Assembly (NCBI RefSeq): GCF_900114015.1
Contig: NZ_FORN01000040.1
Location: forward strand, 1 to 55,543
DNA: 55,543 nt
Direction of reading: 5' to 3'
Origin: Caulobacter sp. UNC279MFTsu5.1
GTDB taxonomy: Bacteria > Pseudomonadota > Alphaproteobacteria > Caulobacterales > Caulobacteraceae
Part shown: positions 1-9,398 of the stretch, piece after piece
Numbering within the stretch: position 1 is the stretch's first letter
Layout: each line of letters starts with the position of its first letter
Translations under genes and position numbers: made by a program
The notes under the pieces: generated by a model
Told to the model about the DNA's origin: nothing
Databases searched by the model: none
The model's input: the letters and a program-made list of their open reading frames with translations, nothing else

Positions 1-434
1 GAGTTCTTTGATAAATACCGTTTCGACGAAGCCGATCGCTCCGCGCGGTCGTTTTCCGCCAGCGTCCGGTGGGCAGCCCTGTTGAGGCTTAGCCGGACCC
101 GGTCTCGATCCCTTTCGGGAGAAACCAGACGCCGGGGGCGCGGGCCTATGGGCAATTCACGCGCTTTGTCCCCGTTCGACGCCGACGGCGGGCGGGCTCC
201 CCAACGATGGAAGGCCCCGGACACGCTGGAGTAACCCCCTCCAGCCCAGTCCCGCTCGATCGCCCCCCGCCGCCGCATCGGTCGCTGGCCATGCGCCCTT
301 TCCCTGCGTCGAGGTGAGTAAAGGATACGGCCGGTCCGAGAGGGTGCGGGGATTAAAGTTTTAGCGCCGCGATTTCAGCGGCTTGGTCGTCGCATTGACG
401 GGGACACGCCGCAAGGGCGTGTCCCCGGCCGATG
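1..434. other. Left-edge region with no assignable gene
   Basis: No convincing coding sequence is visible. One plus frame is open from the window edge to a TAA at 232-234 (77 codons), but only about 70 percent of its third positions are G or C, well below the real genes here, and its product would be Arg/Ser-rich. It may be the tail of a protein entering from outside, or chance. The stretch is rich in possible stems, including a GAAA-capped hairpin on the minus strand near 90-120, so a structured RNA is possible. I looked for RNase P, tmRNA, SRP and common riboswitch signatures on both strands and recognised none. The DPP IV gene on the minus strand ends at 435. Confidence 0.35.
400..426 (-). 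terminator. GGGGACACGCC hairpin downstream of the DPP IV gene
   Basis: An 11-bp perfect stem (GGGGACACGCC / GGCGTGTCCCC) closes a GCAAG loop just past the stop of the minus-strand peptidase gene. No clear U-tract follows. It belongs to a small family of GGGGAC-ended hairpins in this window (also 23906-23940, 27398-27423, 38212-38237), all directly downstream of genes. A transcription-end or RNA-stabilising role is inferred from position. Confidence 0.55.
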
Positions 435-2651
435 CTACCGCCCCTTCAACTGCCGATCGAAGAACTCCAGGTGGGTCTTCAGCACGTGCAGGCCCTTGGT
501 CTTGCTGCCGGGCGCGCTGTGGCGCTCGCCGGGATAGAGCATCATCTCGAACGGGATGGCGTTCTTCTGCAGGGCCGCGATCAGGCGGGTGCTGTTCTCG
601 AAGATGACGTTGTCGTCGGCCATGCCGTGCAGCAGCAGCAGGCTGTCGGGCTTGAGGTTTTTCAGGCGGCCCAGCACGTCGGACGCGGCGTAGCCGTCCT
701 TGTTCTCGTCCGGCTTGCCCATGAACTGTTCGGTGTAGTGGGTGTCGTAGAGGCCCCATTCGGTCGGCGGGGCGCCGGCGGCCCCGGCCTTGAACGGGGT
801 GTCCGGCGCGGTCATTAGCATCAGGGTCATGAAGCCGCCGTACGACCAGCCCATCACGCCCAGCCTGTCGGCGTCGACATAGGGCAGCGACCGCAGGAAC
901 CGGGCGCCGGCCAGCTGGTCCTCGACCTCGACCGTGCCCATGCGGCGGTCGAGCGCCCGCTTGAACCTGGCCGAGCGGTTGGCGCTGCCGCGGTTGTCCA
1001 GCTTGAAGACGACGTAGCCGTCCTCGAGATAGGGCCGCTCGCCGACCTTCTGCCAGGACCGGCTGACGGTCTGGGCATGCGGGCCGCCATAGACCGAGAC
1101 GATGGCCGGATACTTCCTGGCCGGGTCGAAGCCGATCGGCTTGAGGATCTCGTAGTGCAGCACCTCGCCGTCGGACGCCGTCAGCGTGCCGTATTCCGGA
1201 ACGGGCAGGGTGGCGGCGTAGGGCCAGTAGGGATGGCCCTCGGCCAGCCTGTTCTCCTCGATCCACCGCACGCGCTTGCCGCTGGCGTCATAGAGCGCGG
1301 TCTGGGGCGGGGTCTTCGGATCGCTGTAGCCGGCGGTGAAGGCGCCGCCGGTCTCGGCGACCTTGGCGGTCCACCAGCCGCCGGCCGGGGTCAGGGCCTT
1401 GGGCTTGCCGGGTTTGGCGTAGCTGACCTCGTAGATCCGCCGCTCCAGCGGGGTGTCGATCGAGGCGCTGAAGATCGCGACCTTGCGCGCTTCGTCGACG
1501 CCCTCCAGGGCGTTGACCGGCCAGTCGCCTTTGGTGACCTGAGCGATCAGTTTGCCGTCGGCGGCGTAGCGGTAGAGGTGCTTGTAGCCTGACTTCTCGG
1601 ACGACCACAGGAAGCCGCCGTCCTTCAGCGGCTTGAAGTCGTCGGACAGTTCGATCCAGTGGGCGTCGGTGTCGGTGACGATCGTCTTGCCCTGGCCCGT
1701 GGCCGGGTCGCAGGCAATCAGCTCCAGCGTCTTCTGGTCGCGGGTCTGGCGCTGGACGTACAGGGTCTTGCCGTCCTCCGACCAGTCGACGCGGGCGACA
1801 TAGATGTCCTTGTTCGGACCCAGGTCGATCTGCACGATCTTGCCGGTGGCCAGGTCCTGGACGAACAGGTCGACCACGGCGTTGGGACGGCCGGCGCGCG
1901 GATAGCGCTGCTCGACCACTGTGGCGCCGCCCGGGCCGATGTCGGCGCGCGGGACGACGTCGACGCCGCTTTCGTCGACGCGGGTGTAGGCGATGCTGGT
2001 CTCGCCGGGGTTCCACCAGTAGCCGGTGAAGCGGTCCATCTCCTCCTGGGCGACGAACTCGGCCGTGCCGAACGACAGGGTGTCCTTGCCCTGGGTGGTC
2101 AGGGCCTTCTCCGGCCCGCCGGCCACCGGCTTGATGTAGAGGTTCTGGTCGCGGACATAGGAGACGAAGCCGCCCTTGGGCGAGACCTTGGCGTCGACCT
2201 CGTCGCCGGGGGTCTCCGTCAGGCGGGTGACCTTGCCGTCGGCGACGCTGTCCAGATAGAGGTCGCCGTCCAACGGCACCAGGATGAACCGGCCTTCCTC
2301 GTCCCAGCTGTATTCGACGATGCCGCGGGCCGAGACGCGGGCCCGTTCGCGGCGAGCCTTCTCGGCTTCCGACAGCTCCTTGCCGCCCGACGACAGGGCC
2401 GCCGAGTCGATCAGGCGGTAGGGCTCGCCGCCCTTGACGTCGGCCGCCCACAGGTCCTGGACGTTGGCCGCCTCGGCCTTGCCCTTCAGATAGGTGACGC
2501 GCTTGCCGTCCGGCGACAGGGCCACGCCCTTGGCCGTGGGACCGTTCAGGGCCGGGTCGGCGAAGATTCGCTCCGGGGTGAGTTTTTCCGCCAGAACCGG
2601 CGACGACAGGGCGAGGCAGGCCGTGATGGCCAGGAGCGAGGGTCTGATCAT
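435..2651 (-). CDS. Dipeptidyl peptidase IV family serine peptidase (S9B), exported
   Basis: A 738-residue S9 peptidase that removes N-terminal dipeptides from peptides, probably in the periplasm. A signal peptide occupies about residues 1-21 (ending PVLA). An N-terminal beta-propeller carries the double-Glu motif that binds the substrate amino terminus (QEEM, E203/E204). The C-terminal alpha/beta hydrolase has the nucleophile in GWSYGG (S603), the acid in MADDN (D679) and the base in GERHS (H711), so the triad is complete. Length is normal for bacterial DPP IV. The gene stands alone on its strand: the next minus-strand gene upstream is lepB at 3291, and a hairpin lies downstream at 400-426. 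The ATG at 2651 sits exactly at the signal peptide; no strong ribosome binding site is visible. Confidence 0.93.
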   Translation of the reverse strand: MIRPSLLAITACLALSSPVLAEKLTPERIFADPALNGPTAKGVALSPDGKRVTYLKGKAEAANVQDLWAADVKGGEPYRLIDSAALSSGGKELSEAEKARRERARVSARGIVEYSWDEEGRFILVPLDGDLYLDSVADGKVTRLTETPGDEVDAKVSPKGGFVSYVRDQNLYIKPVAGGPEKALTTQGKDTLSFGTAEFVAQEEMDRFTGYWWNPGETSIAYTRVDESGVDVVPRADIGPGGATVVEQRYPRAGRPNAVVDLFVQDLATGKIVQIDLGPNKDIYVARVDWSEDGKTLYVQRQTRDQKTLELIACDPATGQGKTIVTDTDAHWIELSDDFKPLKDGGFLWSSEKSGYKHLYRYAADGKLIAQVTKGDWPVNALEGVDEARKVAIFSASIDTPLERRIYEVSYAKPGKPKALTPAGGWWTAKVAETGGAFTAGYSDPKTPPQTALYDASGKRVRWIEENRLAEGHPYWPYAATLPVPEYGTLTASDGEVLHYEILKPIGFDPARKYPAIVSVYGGPHAQTVSRSWQKVGERPYLEDGYVVFKLDNRGSANRSARFKRALDRRMGTVEVEDQLAGARFLRSLPYVDADRLGVMGWSYGGFMTLMLMTAPDTPFKAGAAGAPPTEWGLYDTHYTEQFMGKPDENKDGYAASDVLGRLKNLKPDSLLLLHGMADDNVIFENSTRLIAALQKNAIPFEMMLYPGERHSAPGSKTKGLHVLKTHLEFFDRQLKGR

Positions 2652-2765
2652 GGCGCGGGACGCTAGAGGCGAGCGTGGCCGTTGTCAGCAGGGAAGTTCA
2701 GGGCCCTTCCCGCCAGGCCGGCGGGCCGAAAGGTGCGTCAGCTCGCCGCGCTGCGAAGGAAAGAC

Positions 2766-2795
2766 TTGCCATGACGCCGCTGTTAGCGCTAACAG
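2766..2795 (+). promoter_or_regulatory. Candidate promoter overlapped by a LacI-type operator
   Basis: CTGTTAGCGCTAACAG (2780-2795) is a perfect 16-bp palindrome with a central CG, the form recognised by many LacI-family sugar regulators of Caulobacter and xanthomonads. A -35-like TTGCCA at 2766-2771 is followed 17 nt later by CTAACA (2789-2794), which resembles the Caulobacter -10 and lies inside the palindrome, so a bound repressor would block it. The predicted transcript starts near 2800. No LacI regulator gene is in the window. Promoter and start are inferred. Confidence 0.5.
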
Positions 2796-2799
2796 GAGC

Positions 2800-2888
2800 C
2801 CGTGAGGCGCCGAGCGCCTCTGCCCTTCCTGGGCGTTTCCTCCCTAATGAACTTCAGCCCGGTCTTTTTGGCCGGGCTTTCTTTTTGG
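2800..2888 (+). ncRNA. Candidate small RNA ending in an intrinsic terminator
   Basis: About 90 nt lie between the operator-bearing promoter and a strong terminator. The predicted RNA has a GGCGC/GCGCC-type hairpin at 2805-2819, a GCCC/GGGC hairpin at 2822-2834, an unpaired C/U-rich stretch (TTCCTCCCT, 2837-2845) complementary to a Shine-Dalgarno sequence, and then the terminator stem. This is the usual architecture of a regulatory sRNA with an anti-SD seed. A GTG at 2802 is in frame with the next gene, but that reading would translate through the terminator, so I prefer a non-coding RNA. A terminated leader of the downstream gene is the main alternative. I do not recognise a named family. Confidence 0.45.
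2856..2888 (+). terminator. Intrinsic terminator, plus strand
   Basis: AGCCCGG (2856-2862) pairs with CCGGGCT (2872-2878) around a T-rich loop and is followed by TTTCTTTTT. No protein gene on this strand ends nearby, so it most likely ends the candidate small RNA. It stops 49 nt before the EF-hand gene. Confidence 0.75.
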
Positions 2889-2936
2889 GCGATCGGAAAG
2901 ATGCTAGCTCTTGGCCGAGGCCTGAGAGGATGTCCG

Positions 2937-3272
2937 ATGAGCGCCGGCAAACCGCCCAAGAAGAGCGACATGCTCGAGGTCCGTCTGCCCCACGCGACCA
3001 AGGTCGCGTTCATGGCGCGCTGCCGTGAGACGCGCCGCACCGCCAGCGAAGCGGTCCGCGTCTTCATCGAGCAGGAACTGGATGGCCGGACCGGCAAGCC
3101 CCGCCGGCCCAACCTGGTCTGGCGCGTGCTGGCCGCGGCCCTGGCCGGCCTGGCTGTCGGCGCGGTCGCCGCCCCCTCGCTGGCCCGGCCGATCCGAGCC
3201 CAGGCGGCGTTCGACCGTCTGGACGCCAACCACGACGGGGTGTTGAGCGTTGAGGAATTCAGCCGGCGCTGA
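2937..3272 (+). CDS. Putative membrane-anchored RHH protein with a periplasmic EF-hand
   Basis: The protein has 111 residues and three parts. Residues 10-49 have the pattern of a ribbon-helix-helix DNA-binding domain: a short strand (DMLEVRLP) and two helices, the second beginning RRTASEAV. Residues 60-83 form one hydrophobic helix after a basic stretch (GKPRRP), which predicts a cytoplasmic N-terminus. Residues 96-107 are a canonical EF-hand loop, with D96, N98, D100, G101, L103, S104 and E107 at calcium-loop positions 1, 3, 5, 6, 8, 9 and 12. The ATG at 2937 has GAGAGG upstream and lies after the terminator at 2856-2888; an in-frame GTG at 2802 would include that terminator. The EF-hand is clear; the RHH and topology are inferred. 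A cytoplasmic domain without DNA binding is the alternative. Confidence 0.7.
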   Translation: MSAGKPPKKSDMLEVRLPHATKVAFMARCRETRRTASEAVRVFIEQELDGRTGKPRRPNLVWRVLAAALAGLAVGAVAAPSLARPIRAQAAFDRLDANHDGVLSVEEFSRR

Positions 3273-3290
3273 CGGCGGCCGCGCCCAGAC

Positions 3291-4061
3291 CTAGCGGATG
3301 GGCTTCAGGAAGCGGTCGAACTGCAGGTCCAGCCATGTCCAGGGCTTGAGGATCGTCGCGCCCGGCCGCCATGACAGCAGCACGAAGCCGGCCTTGCCGA
3401 CCAGGTTCTCGGCGGGCAGCAGGCCCACGCCCAGTTCGCGCGGCCAGCGGCTGTCCAGCGAGTTGTCGCGATTGTCGCCCATCACGAAGTACTGGCCCGC
3501 CGGCACGACATAGCGGTCGGTGTCGTCGCCCGGCTGGCGGGGCCCGCCATCGTAGGTGACGTAGGCGCGGCCGTCCGGGGCGGATTCGCCGACCGCCAGC
3601 ACCGGCCGGCCCGGCGCGTCGTGGTCTCGCGTCACGCCCAGGGGCGTCCGCGGCAGGGGTTGGTCGTTGACGAAGACCTGGCCGTCGCGGACCTGCACCC
3701 GGTCGCCGGGCAGGCCGATCACGCGCTTGATCCAGGTCTGGCGCGGGTCGCGCGGCAGCCGGAACACCACCACGTCGCCCCGCCGGGCGGTGCGACCCAG
3801 CAGGCGTCCCCCGAACACCGGCGGGTTGAGGGGAAACGATGCGCGGCTCCAGCCGTAGGCCAGTTTGGAGACCACGATGTAGTCGCCGGTGACAAGGCCC
3901 GGCTCCATCGAGGACGAGGGGATGGTGAAGGGCTGGAAGACCACGATCCGCAAGGTCAGGGCGATGGCCAGGCCAAGGCCGGTGGTGCGGGCGATGTCGA
4001 TCGCCTCGCGGCGAAGGCCGGGTTGGGCGGGAGCGCGGGAAGGGGAAGCTGTATCGGTCAT
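3291..4061 (-). CDS. lepB: Signal peptidase I
   Basis: This 256-residue inner-membrane protease cleaves signal peptides from exported proteins. A single N-terminal membrane segment (about 27-45) precedes the catalytic box IPSSSMEP (nucleophile S51). The general base lies in WIKRVIGLPGD (K112), and the conserved MGDNRDNSLDSR box spans about 194-205. Family residues are intact and the length is usual. It is monocistronic as far as visible, facing the EF-hand gene tail to tail with an 18-nt gap. The usual neighbours (rnc, era) are absent, so this may be a second, accessory copy; that cannot be settled from the window. Confidence 0.95.
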   Translation of the reverse strand: MTDTASPSRAPAQPGLRREAIDIARTTGLGLAIALTLRIVVFQPFTIPSSSMEPGLVTGDYIVVSKLAYGWSRASFPLNPPVFGGRLLGRTARRGDVVVFRLPRDPRQTWIKRVIGLPGDRVQVRDGQVFVNDQPLPRTPLGVTRDHDAPGRPVLAVGESAPDGRAYVTYDGGPRQPGDDTDRYVVPAGQYFVMGDNRDNSLDSRWPRELGVGLLPAENLVGKAGFVLLSWRPGATILKPWTWLDLQFDRFLKPIR

Positions 4062-4135
4062 GCCCGAAGGACGCGCCGCATCACCGCAAGACGCCAGGAA
4101 AGCCTTGTCGGGACGGCCGCAAAATCCTGTCCGGA

Positions 4136-4170
4136 CAAGAAAAGGCCGGACAGCTTTCGCCGCCCGGCCT
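4136..4170 (-). terminator. Intrinsic terminator of the TonB receptor gene
   Basis: On the minus strand AGGCCGG and CCGGCCT form a stem followed by TTTTCTTG, 25-60 nt past the receptor stop codon. A second stem (TGTCCGG / CCGGACA) overlaps it just downstream. Confidence 0.7.
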
Positions 4171-4194
4171 CGATTTCCGTGTGATCCTAAGCCG

Positions 4195-6570
4195 CTAGAA
4201 CTGCTTGCGGATCGTCACGAAGCCCTGGCGCGGGGCGCCCGGCAGCAGGGTCATGGCCGTGCCGCCGCGGTCGGCCTTGGACGCGCCGCCCGATCCCACC
4301 GTCGAGATGTAGTCCTCGTCGGCCAGGTTGGTGACATTGGCCTGCACCTCCAGCCCGCGCAGCAGGCCCTGTTCGGCCTGGAAGCGGTAGCCCACCGTCA
4401 GGTCGGCCACGGTAAAGCCGTCGACCTTGCCGCCGTCGTTCTCGAAGGTGTACCAGCGCGAGCTGGTGTAGCTGACGCCGAGATTGGCGAAGAAGCCGCC
4501 CTGGTCGTAGGCCAGCGTGGCCTTGACCAGGTTCTTGGGCGTGAAGACCACGTCCTTGCCCTTGGTGTGCATGGCCACCGAGCCGCCGGCCCCGGGGACG
4601 TCGTCCTTGTAGGTGGAGTCGTTGTAGGCGTAGGAGCCGTAAAGCGACCAGGCGTCGGTGATCCGGTACTGGCCGGCCAGCTCGATCCCCTTGGTCTCGA
4701 CCGCGCCGACGTTCGACAGCACCGCCGGCAGGCCCAGGATCGGCGGGGCCGTGCTGGCGCTGGCCAGGCGGTTCTCGAAGTCGACGTGATAGAGCGCGGC
4801 CACGCCCTGGAAGCGGTCGTTCTTGTAGCGGACGCCGCCTTCGAAGGTCTTGGCGGTTTCCGGCTCCAGGTTGTCGCGGACATAGTTCACCGCCGCCTGG
4901 TTCTGCGAGGCGAACGGGCCCGAGGTGGCGGCCGAGACATAGGCGGCCATGTTCTCGGTGTAGCCGCCGAACAGTTCGACGCCGTTGTTCAGGTCATAGA
5001 CGACGCCGACCTGCGGCAGGAAGCTGTCCTTGGACTCGATCTTGCCGCTCATGGGGCTGCCGGCGATGGTCGAAACCTCGTTCTCGACCTTCAGGGCCTT
5101 GAAGCCGAAATTGACCTTCAGGGCGTCGTTCACCGTCCAGACGTCCTGGATGTAGCCGGTCGTGGTCCTGGTGTTGAACCGGTATTCCCACGAGGTCTTA
5201 AACGGGTTGGACTGGAAGTCCAGCGGATCGCGCGACGGCTTGGCCAGGGTCTCGGCGTAGAACCGGCGGGCCTGGTGGAAGTCGTTGTCCTCGATCCAGA
5301 AGCCGGCGCTGAGCGCATGGGCGCCCAGGTCGGCGTAGACGTCGCCGATCAGGCCGGCCCGGTCGATGTCGTACTCGGTGGTGCGGATCGACAGCGGGGC
5401 GGCGGTCGAGCCGGTCGTCCCGTAGCCCGGGCTGACCGTGTAGGGCGTGTACCACAGGCCCTGGCCCCGGTTCTTGTGGCCGTAGGCGGTGAGGTCGACG
5501 CGGACCTTGTCGCCCACATTCTGCTTCAGGGTGACGGCGTAGAGATCATCGTCGCGGATGCCGGCGCCTGCATAGTAGGCGTCGTCGGGATTGGCCACGC
5601 CGTAGGCGGCGTAGGGGTTGGTTCCCACGCCGGTCCAGTAGCCCGAGGACGGGTCCAGCTGGCCCGACAGGTAGTTGGCCGGGTTGTTCAGCGCCTGACC
5701 CACGCCGATCGCCTTGTTCCAGTCGGGCTGGAAGTTGTCCCAGTCGCGGCCCAGGCGCTTGATCATGTCGAACGACATGTCCTGGTAGTCCTGCTCGCGG
5801 CGCTCGGAATGGTTCCAGAACGCGGTGATCGAGCCGACGTCGCCGATCGGCAGCACGAACTTCAGGTCGTACTGGCGCTGCTTCTGCTCGCCGCCGCCCT
5901 TCCACTTGTCGGACTTCTGGTCGACGACCGAGACGTAGGCGCGCAGGCCGGCCAAGGCTTCGATCGCGCCGGTGTCGATGCGGCCGAACAATCGGTGCAT
6001 CGAGTCCGAACCGGCCGTGGCGTCGGTCTGGACGTGGAACTCTTCCGACGGGGCACGCGAGAAGAATTGCAGCGTGCCGCCCAGGTTCGAGGTGGAGGCG
6101 GTCGACAGCGAACCGGCGCCCTGGGCCAGTTCGACCTTGCCGAGATCCTCGCTGGCGACGGCGCGGCTGATATGCAGGCCGTTGTAGTTGCCGTAGCTCA
6201 TGTCGCCCAGCGGCACGCCGTCCAGGGTGAAGCCCAGGCGGCTCTGGTCGAAGCCGCGGATGGCGACGCGGGTCGACCACTCGTAGGCGCCGAAGGCGTC
6301 GGCCGACTGGAAGCTGACGCCGGGCAGCTTCTCGACGGCGCGCAGCGGGCTGGAGCCGGCGGCCAGGACTTCGATCTGGGTGGTGTTGATCGTCTGGACC
6401 TGGCGGCTCTGGCCCTGGCCCAGCACGATCACGGCGTCGACGGCGTTGGCGTCGGCGGGGGCCGTGTCGGCCGGCGCGGCGGCGGCGGCGGGTTCGGCGG
6501 CCAGGGCCAGGTGCGGCGCGGCCAACAGCAAGGCGCAGAAGGCCCCGCCCAGCATCAGGTGTCGTTTCAT
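4195..6570 (-). CDS. TonB-dependent outer membrane receptor
   Basis: A 791-residue receptor that would import a scarce ligand across the outer membrane using TonB energy. It has a signal peptide (about 1-25, ending LALAAEP), an Ala/Pro-rich linker, a TonB-box-like VDAVIVLG, a plug domain with the RAVEKLPGV and IRGF motifs, and a long beta-barrel ending in the terminal Phe (IRKQF) needed for outer membrane insertion. The ATG at 6570 is preceded by GGGGA and matches the signal peptide; the open frame upstream is not coding. The substrate cannot be told from sequence. A CDF metal transporter lies 148 nt upstream on the same strand, which hints at metal or metallophore uptake, but this is weak. 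A terminator follows. Confidence 0.92.
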   Translation of the reverse strand: MKRHLMLGGAFCALLLAAPHLALAAEPAAAAAPADTAPADANAVDAVIVLGQGQSRQVQTINTTQIEVLAAGSSPLRAVEKLPGVSFQSADAFGAYEWSTRVAIRGFDQSRLGFTLDGVPLGDMSYGNYNGLHISRAVASEDLGKVELAQGAGSLSTASTSNLGGTLQFFSRAPSEEFHVQTDATAGSDSMHRLFGRIDTGAIEALAGLRAYVSVVDQKSDKWKGGGEQKQRQYDLKFVLPIGDVGSITAFWNHSERREQDYQDMSFDMIKRLGRDWDNFQPDWNKAIGVGQALNNPANYLSGQLDPSSGYWTGVGTNPYAAYGVANPDDAYYAGAGIRDDDLYAVTLKQNVGDKVRVDLTAYGHKNRGQGLWYTPYTVSPGYGTTGSTAAPLSIRTTEYDIDRAGLIGDVYADLGAHALSAGFWIEDNDFHQARRFYAETLAKPSRDPLDFQSNPFKTSWEYRFNTRTTTGYIQDVWTVNDALKVNFGFKALKVENEVSTIAGSPMSGKIESKDSFLPQVGVVYDLNNGVELFGGYTENMAAYVSAATSGPFASQNQAAVNYVRDNLEPETAKTFEGGVRYKNDRFQGVAALYHVDFENRLASASTAPPILGLPAVLSNVGAVETKGIELAGQYRITDAWSLYGSYAYNDSTYKDDVPGAGGSVAMHTKGKDVVFTPKNLVKATLAYDQGGFFANLGVSYTSSRWYTFENDGGKVDGFTVADLTVGYRFQAEQGLLRGLEVQANVTNLADEDYISTVGSGGASKADRGGTAMTLLPGAPRQGFVTIRKQF

Positions 6571-6718
6571 GCTTGTATCCCCACGCCGACGCTCAAGGGG
6601 AGCGGCGCCGGCTTGGGGAGCTGCGGTAACAGCGCTCGACGACAGCGCGCCGACAGTTCGGTGTCGGGTTTCCGACGGAACGGCGACGACTGGATGACGG
6701 TGGGGGCCGTCTGGGCGA

Positions 6719-7330
6719 CTAGGGGGCGAGGTCCGCCGAAGCGTCGCGATGCTCCTCGCGCGCGGCTCGCCAGACCGCCTTGGCCGCATCGACGTTCATC
6801 GCGGCGATCCCCAAGCCCGCCACGATGTCGGGCCAGGGCGAGCGCGTGACCGCCGTGACGGCGCCGGCGACGATGATCGCCAGATTGGCCAGGGCGTCGT
6901 TGCGCGCCGAAAGGAACGCGGCCTTGGTCAGGCTGCCCGAGCGTTCGCGGAACCGCGCCAGCAGGAAGGCGCAGAACAGGTTGACGGCCAGGGCGCCGGC
7001 GCCGGTCAGGGTCAGCGAGAACGCCTCCGGCGGCGTCGGGTCGGCGACCTTGCGCCACAGGGCCCAGAGGAAGGCCAGGGCGGGGGCCAGCAGGAGGCCC
7101 GCCAGGGCCATGCCCACCCGGGCCCGCCGCCGCAGGCTCCAGCCCAGGGCGGCGAAGATCAGGAAGTTGACCGCCGCGTCCTCGAGGAAGTCGACGCTGT
7201 CGGCCAGCAGCGACACCGAGCCGATGTGCAGGGCGACGGCGAACTCCACGCCGAAATAGGCCAGGTTCAGGGCCGCCACCAGCCTCACGGCCCGGCGCAG
7301 GTCGTCGTTGCGGGACAGGGGGGCGGACAT
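6719..7330 (-). CDS. Short CDF-family cation transporter, membrane domain only
   Basis: A 203-residue membrane protein resembling the transmembrane half of cation diffusion facilitators, which export Zn, Co, Cd or Fe/Mn by proton antiport. About six hydrophobic segments are visible. Metal-site-like motifs are LLADSVDFLEDA in TM2 and SARNDALANL in TM5, where the family has D/H-x3-D pairs. The cytoplasmic C-terminal dimer domain found in most members is absent; the protein stops after TM6. GAGGAGA precedes the ATG at 7330. It lies upstream of, and codirectional with, the TonB receptor gene. Metal specificity is unknown. Confidence 0.78.
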   Translation of the reverse strand: MSAPLSRNDDLRRAVRLVAALNLAYFGVEFAVALHIGSVSLLADSVDFLEDAAVNFLIFAALGWSLRRRARVGMALAGLLLAPALAFLWALWRKVADPTPPEAFSLTLTGAGALAVNLFCAFLLARFRERSGSLTKAAFLSARNDALANLAIIVAGAVTAVTRSPWPDIVAGLGIAAMNVDAAKAVWRAAREEHRDASADLAP

Positions 7331-7484
7331 GGCTGGGTCTCCTCGGCCTGGCGGCTTAGCCTGAACCGGACCCCCGCGGCCAGTGATCGCGCGACAGCGC
7401 TCGAAACATTGCGGAATCCCGCCCCGGAGGCTATCTGAGCGCCCGACCCCCCGATCCCGAATACCGAAGAGGCCGACGCCCCCC

Positions 7485-9152
<1,668 letters not shown>

Positions 9153-9167
9153 TGTAGGGTGCGGGGC

Positions 9168-9398
9168 ATGAGCGATCTCTTGTCCCGCATCACCATTGAG
9201 GACGGCAAGCGCGGTGGACGCCCCTGCATTCGCCAGATGCGTATCACGGTGGGCGACATTCTGGGCTGGCTTGCGGCGGGAATGTCGGAAGCCGAAATCC
9301 TGACCGACTACGAGGAGCTTGAGGCGGACGATATCCGCGCCAGCCTGGCCTACGCGGCGCGGGAACTGGACCACGCTTCGGTGACCGCCGCCGCTTGA
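9168..9398 (+). CDS. DUF433 antitoxin
   Basis: A 76-residue DUF433 protein. This family has an RHH/HTH-like fold and is usually the antitoxin or DNA-binding partner of a DUF5615 protein. Typical features are the GRPCIRQMRITVGDILGWLAAGMSEAEIL core (about 17-45, the motif deciding the family) and the acidic YEELEADDIRASLAYA tail. It follows ettA by 15 nt and overlaps the next gene by 4 nt. The ATG at 9168 was preferred over an in-frame GTG at 9159, which is almost on the ettA stop; both are possible. Confidence 0.85.
   Translation: MSDLLSRITIEDGKRGGRPCIRQMRITVGDILGWLAAGMSEAEILTDYEELEADDIRASLAYAARELDHASVTAAA

Noticed and set aside
1..360. RNase P RNA, tmRNA, SRP RNA or cobalamin riboswitch at the left edge
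   Set aside because: None of the conserved core sequences of these RNAs could be found on either strand.
2802..2936. GTG start of the EF-hand gene at 2802
   Set aside because: The added residues would be translated through a strong intrinsic terminator; ATG 2937 has a good ribosome site.
3889..6849. 986-codon plus-strand open frame opposite the TonB receptor
   Set aside because: It is the antisense shadow of a well-supported receptor; its Arg/Gly/Val/Asp-rich product is typical of GC-rich reverse frames.
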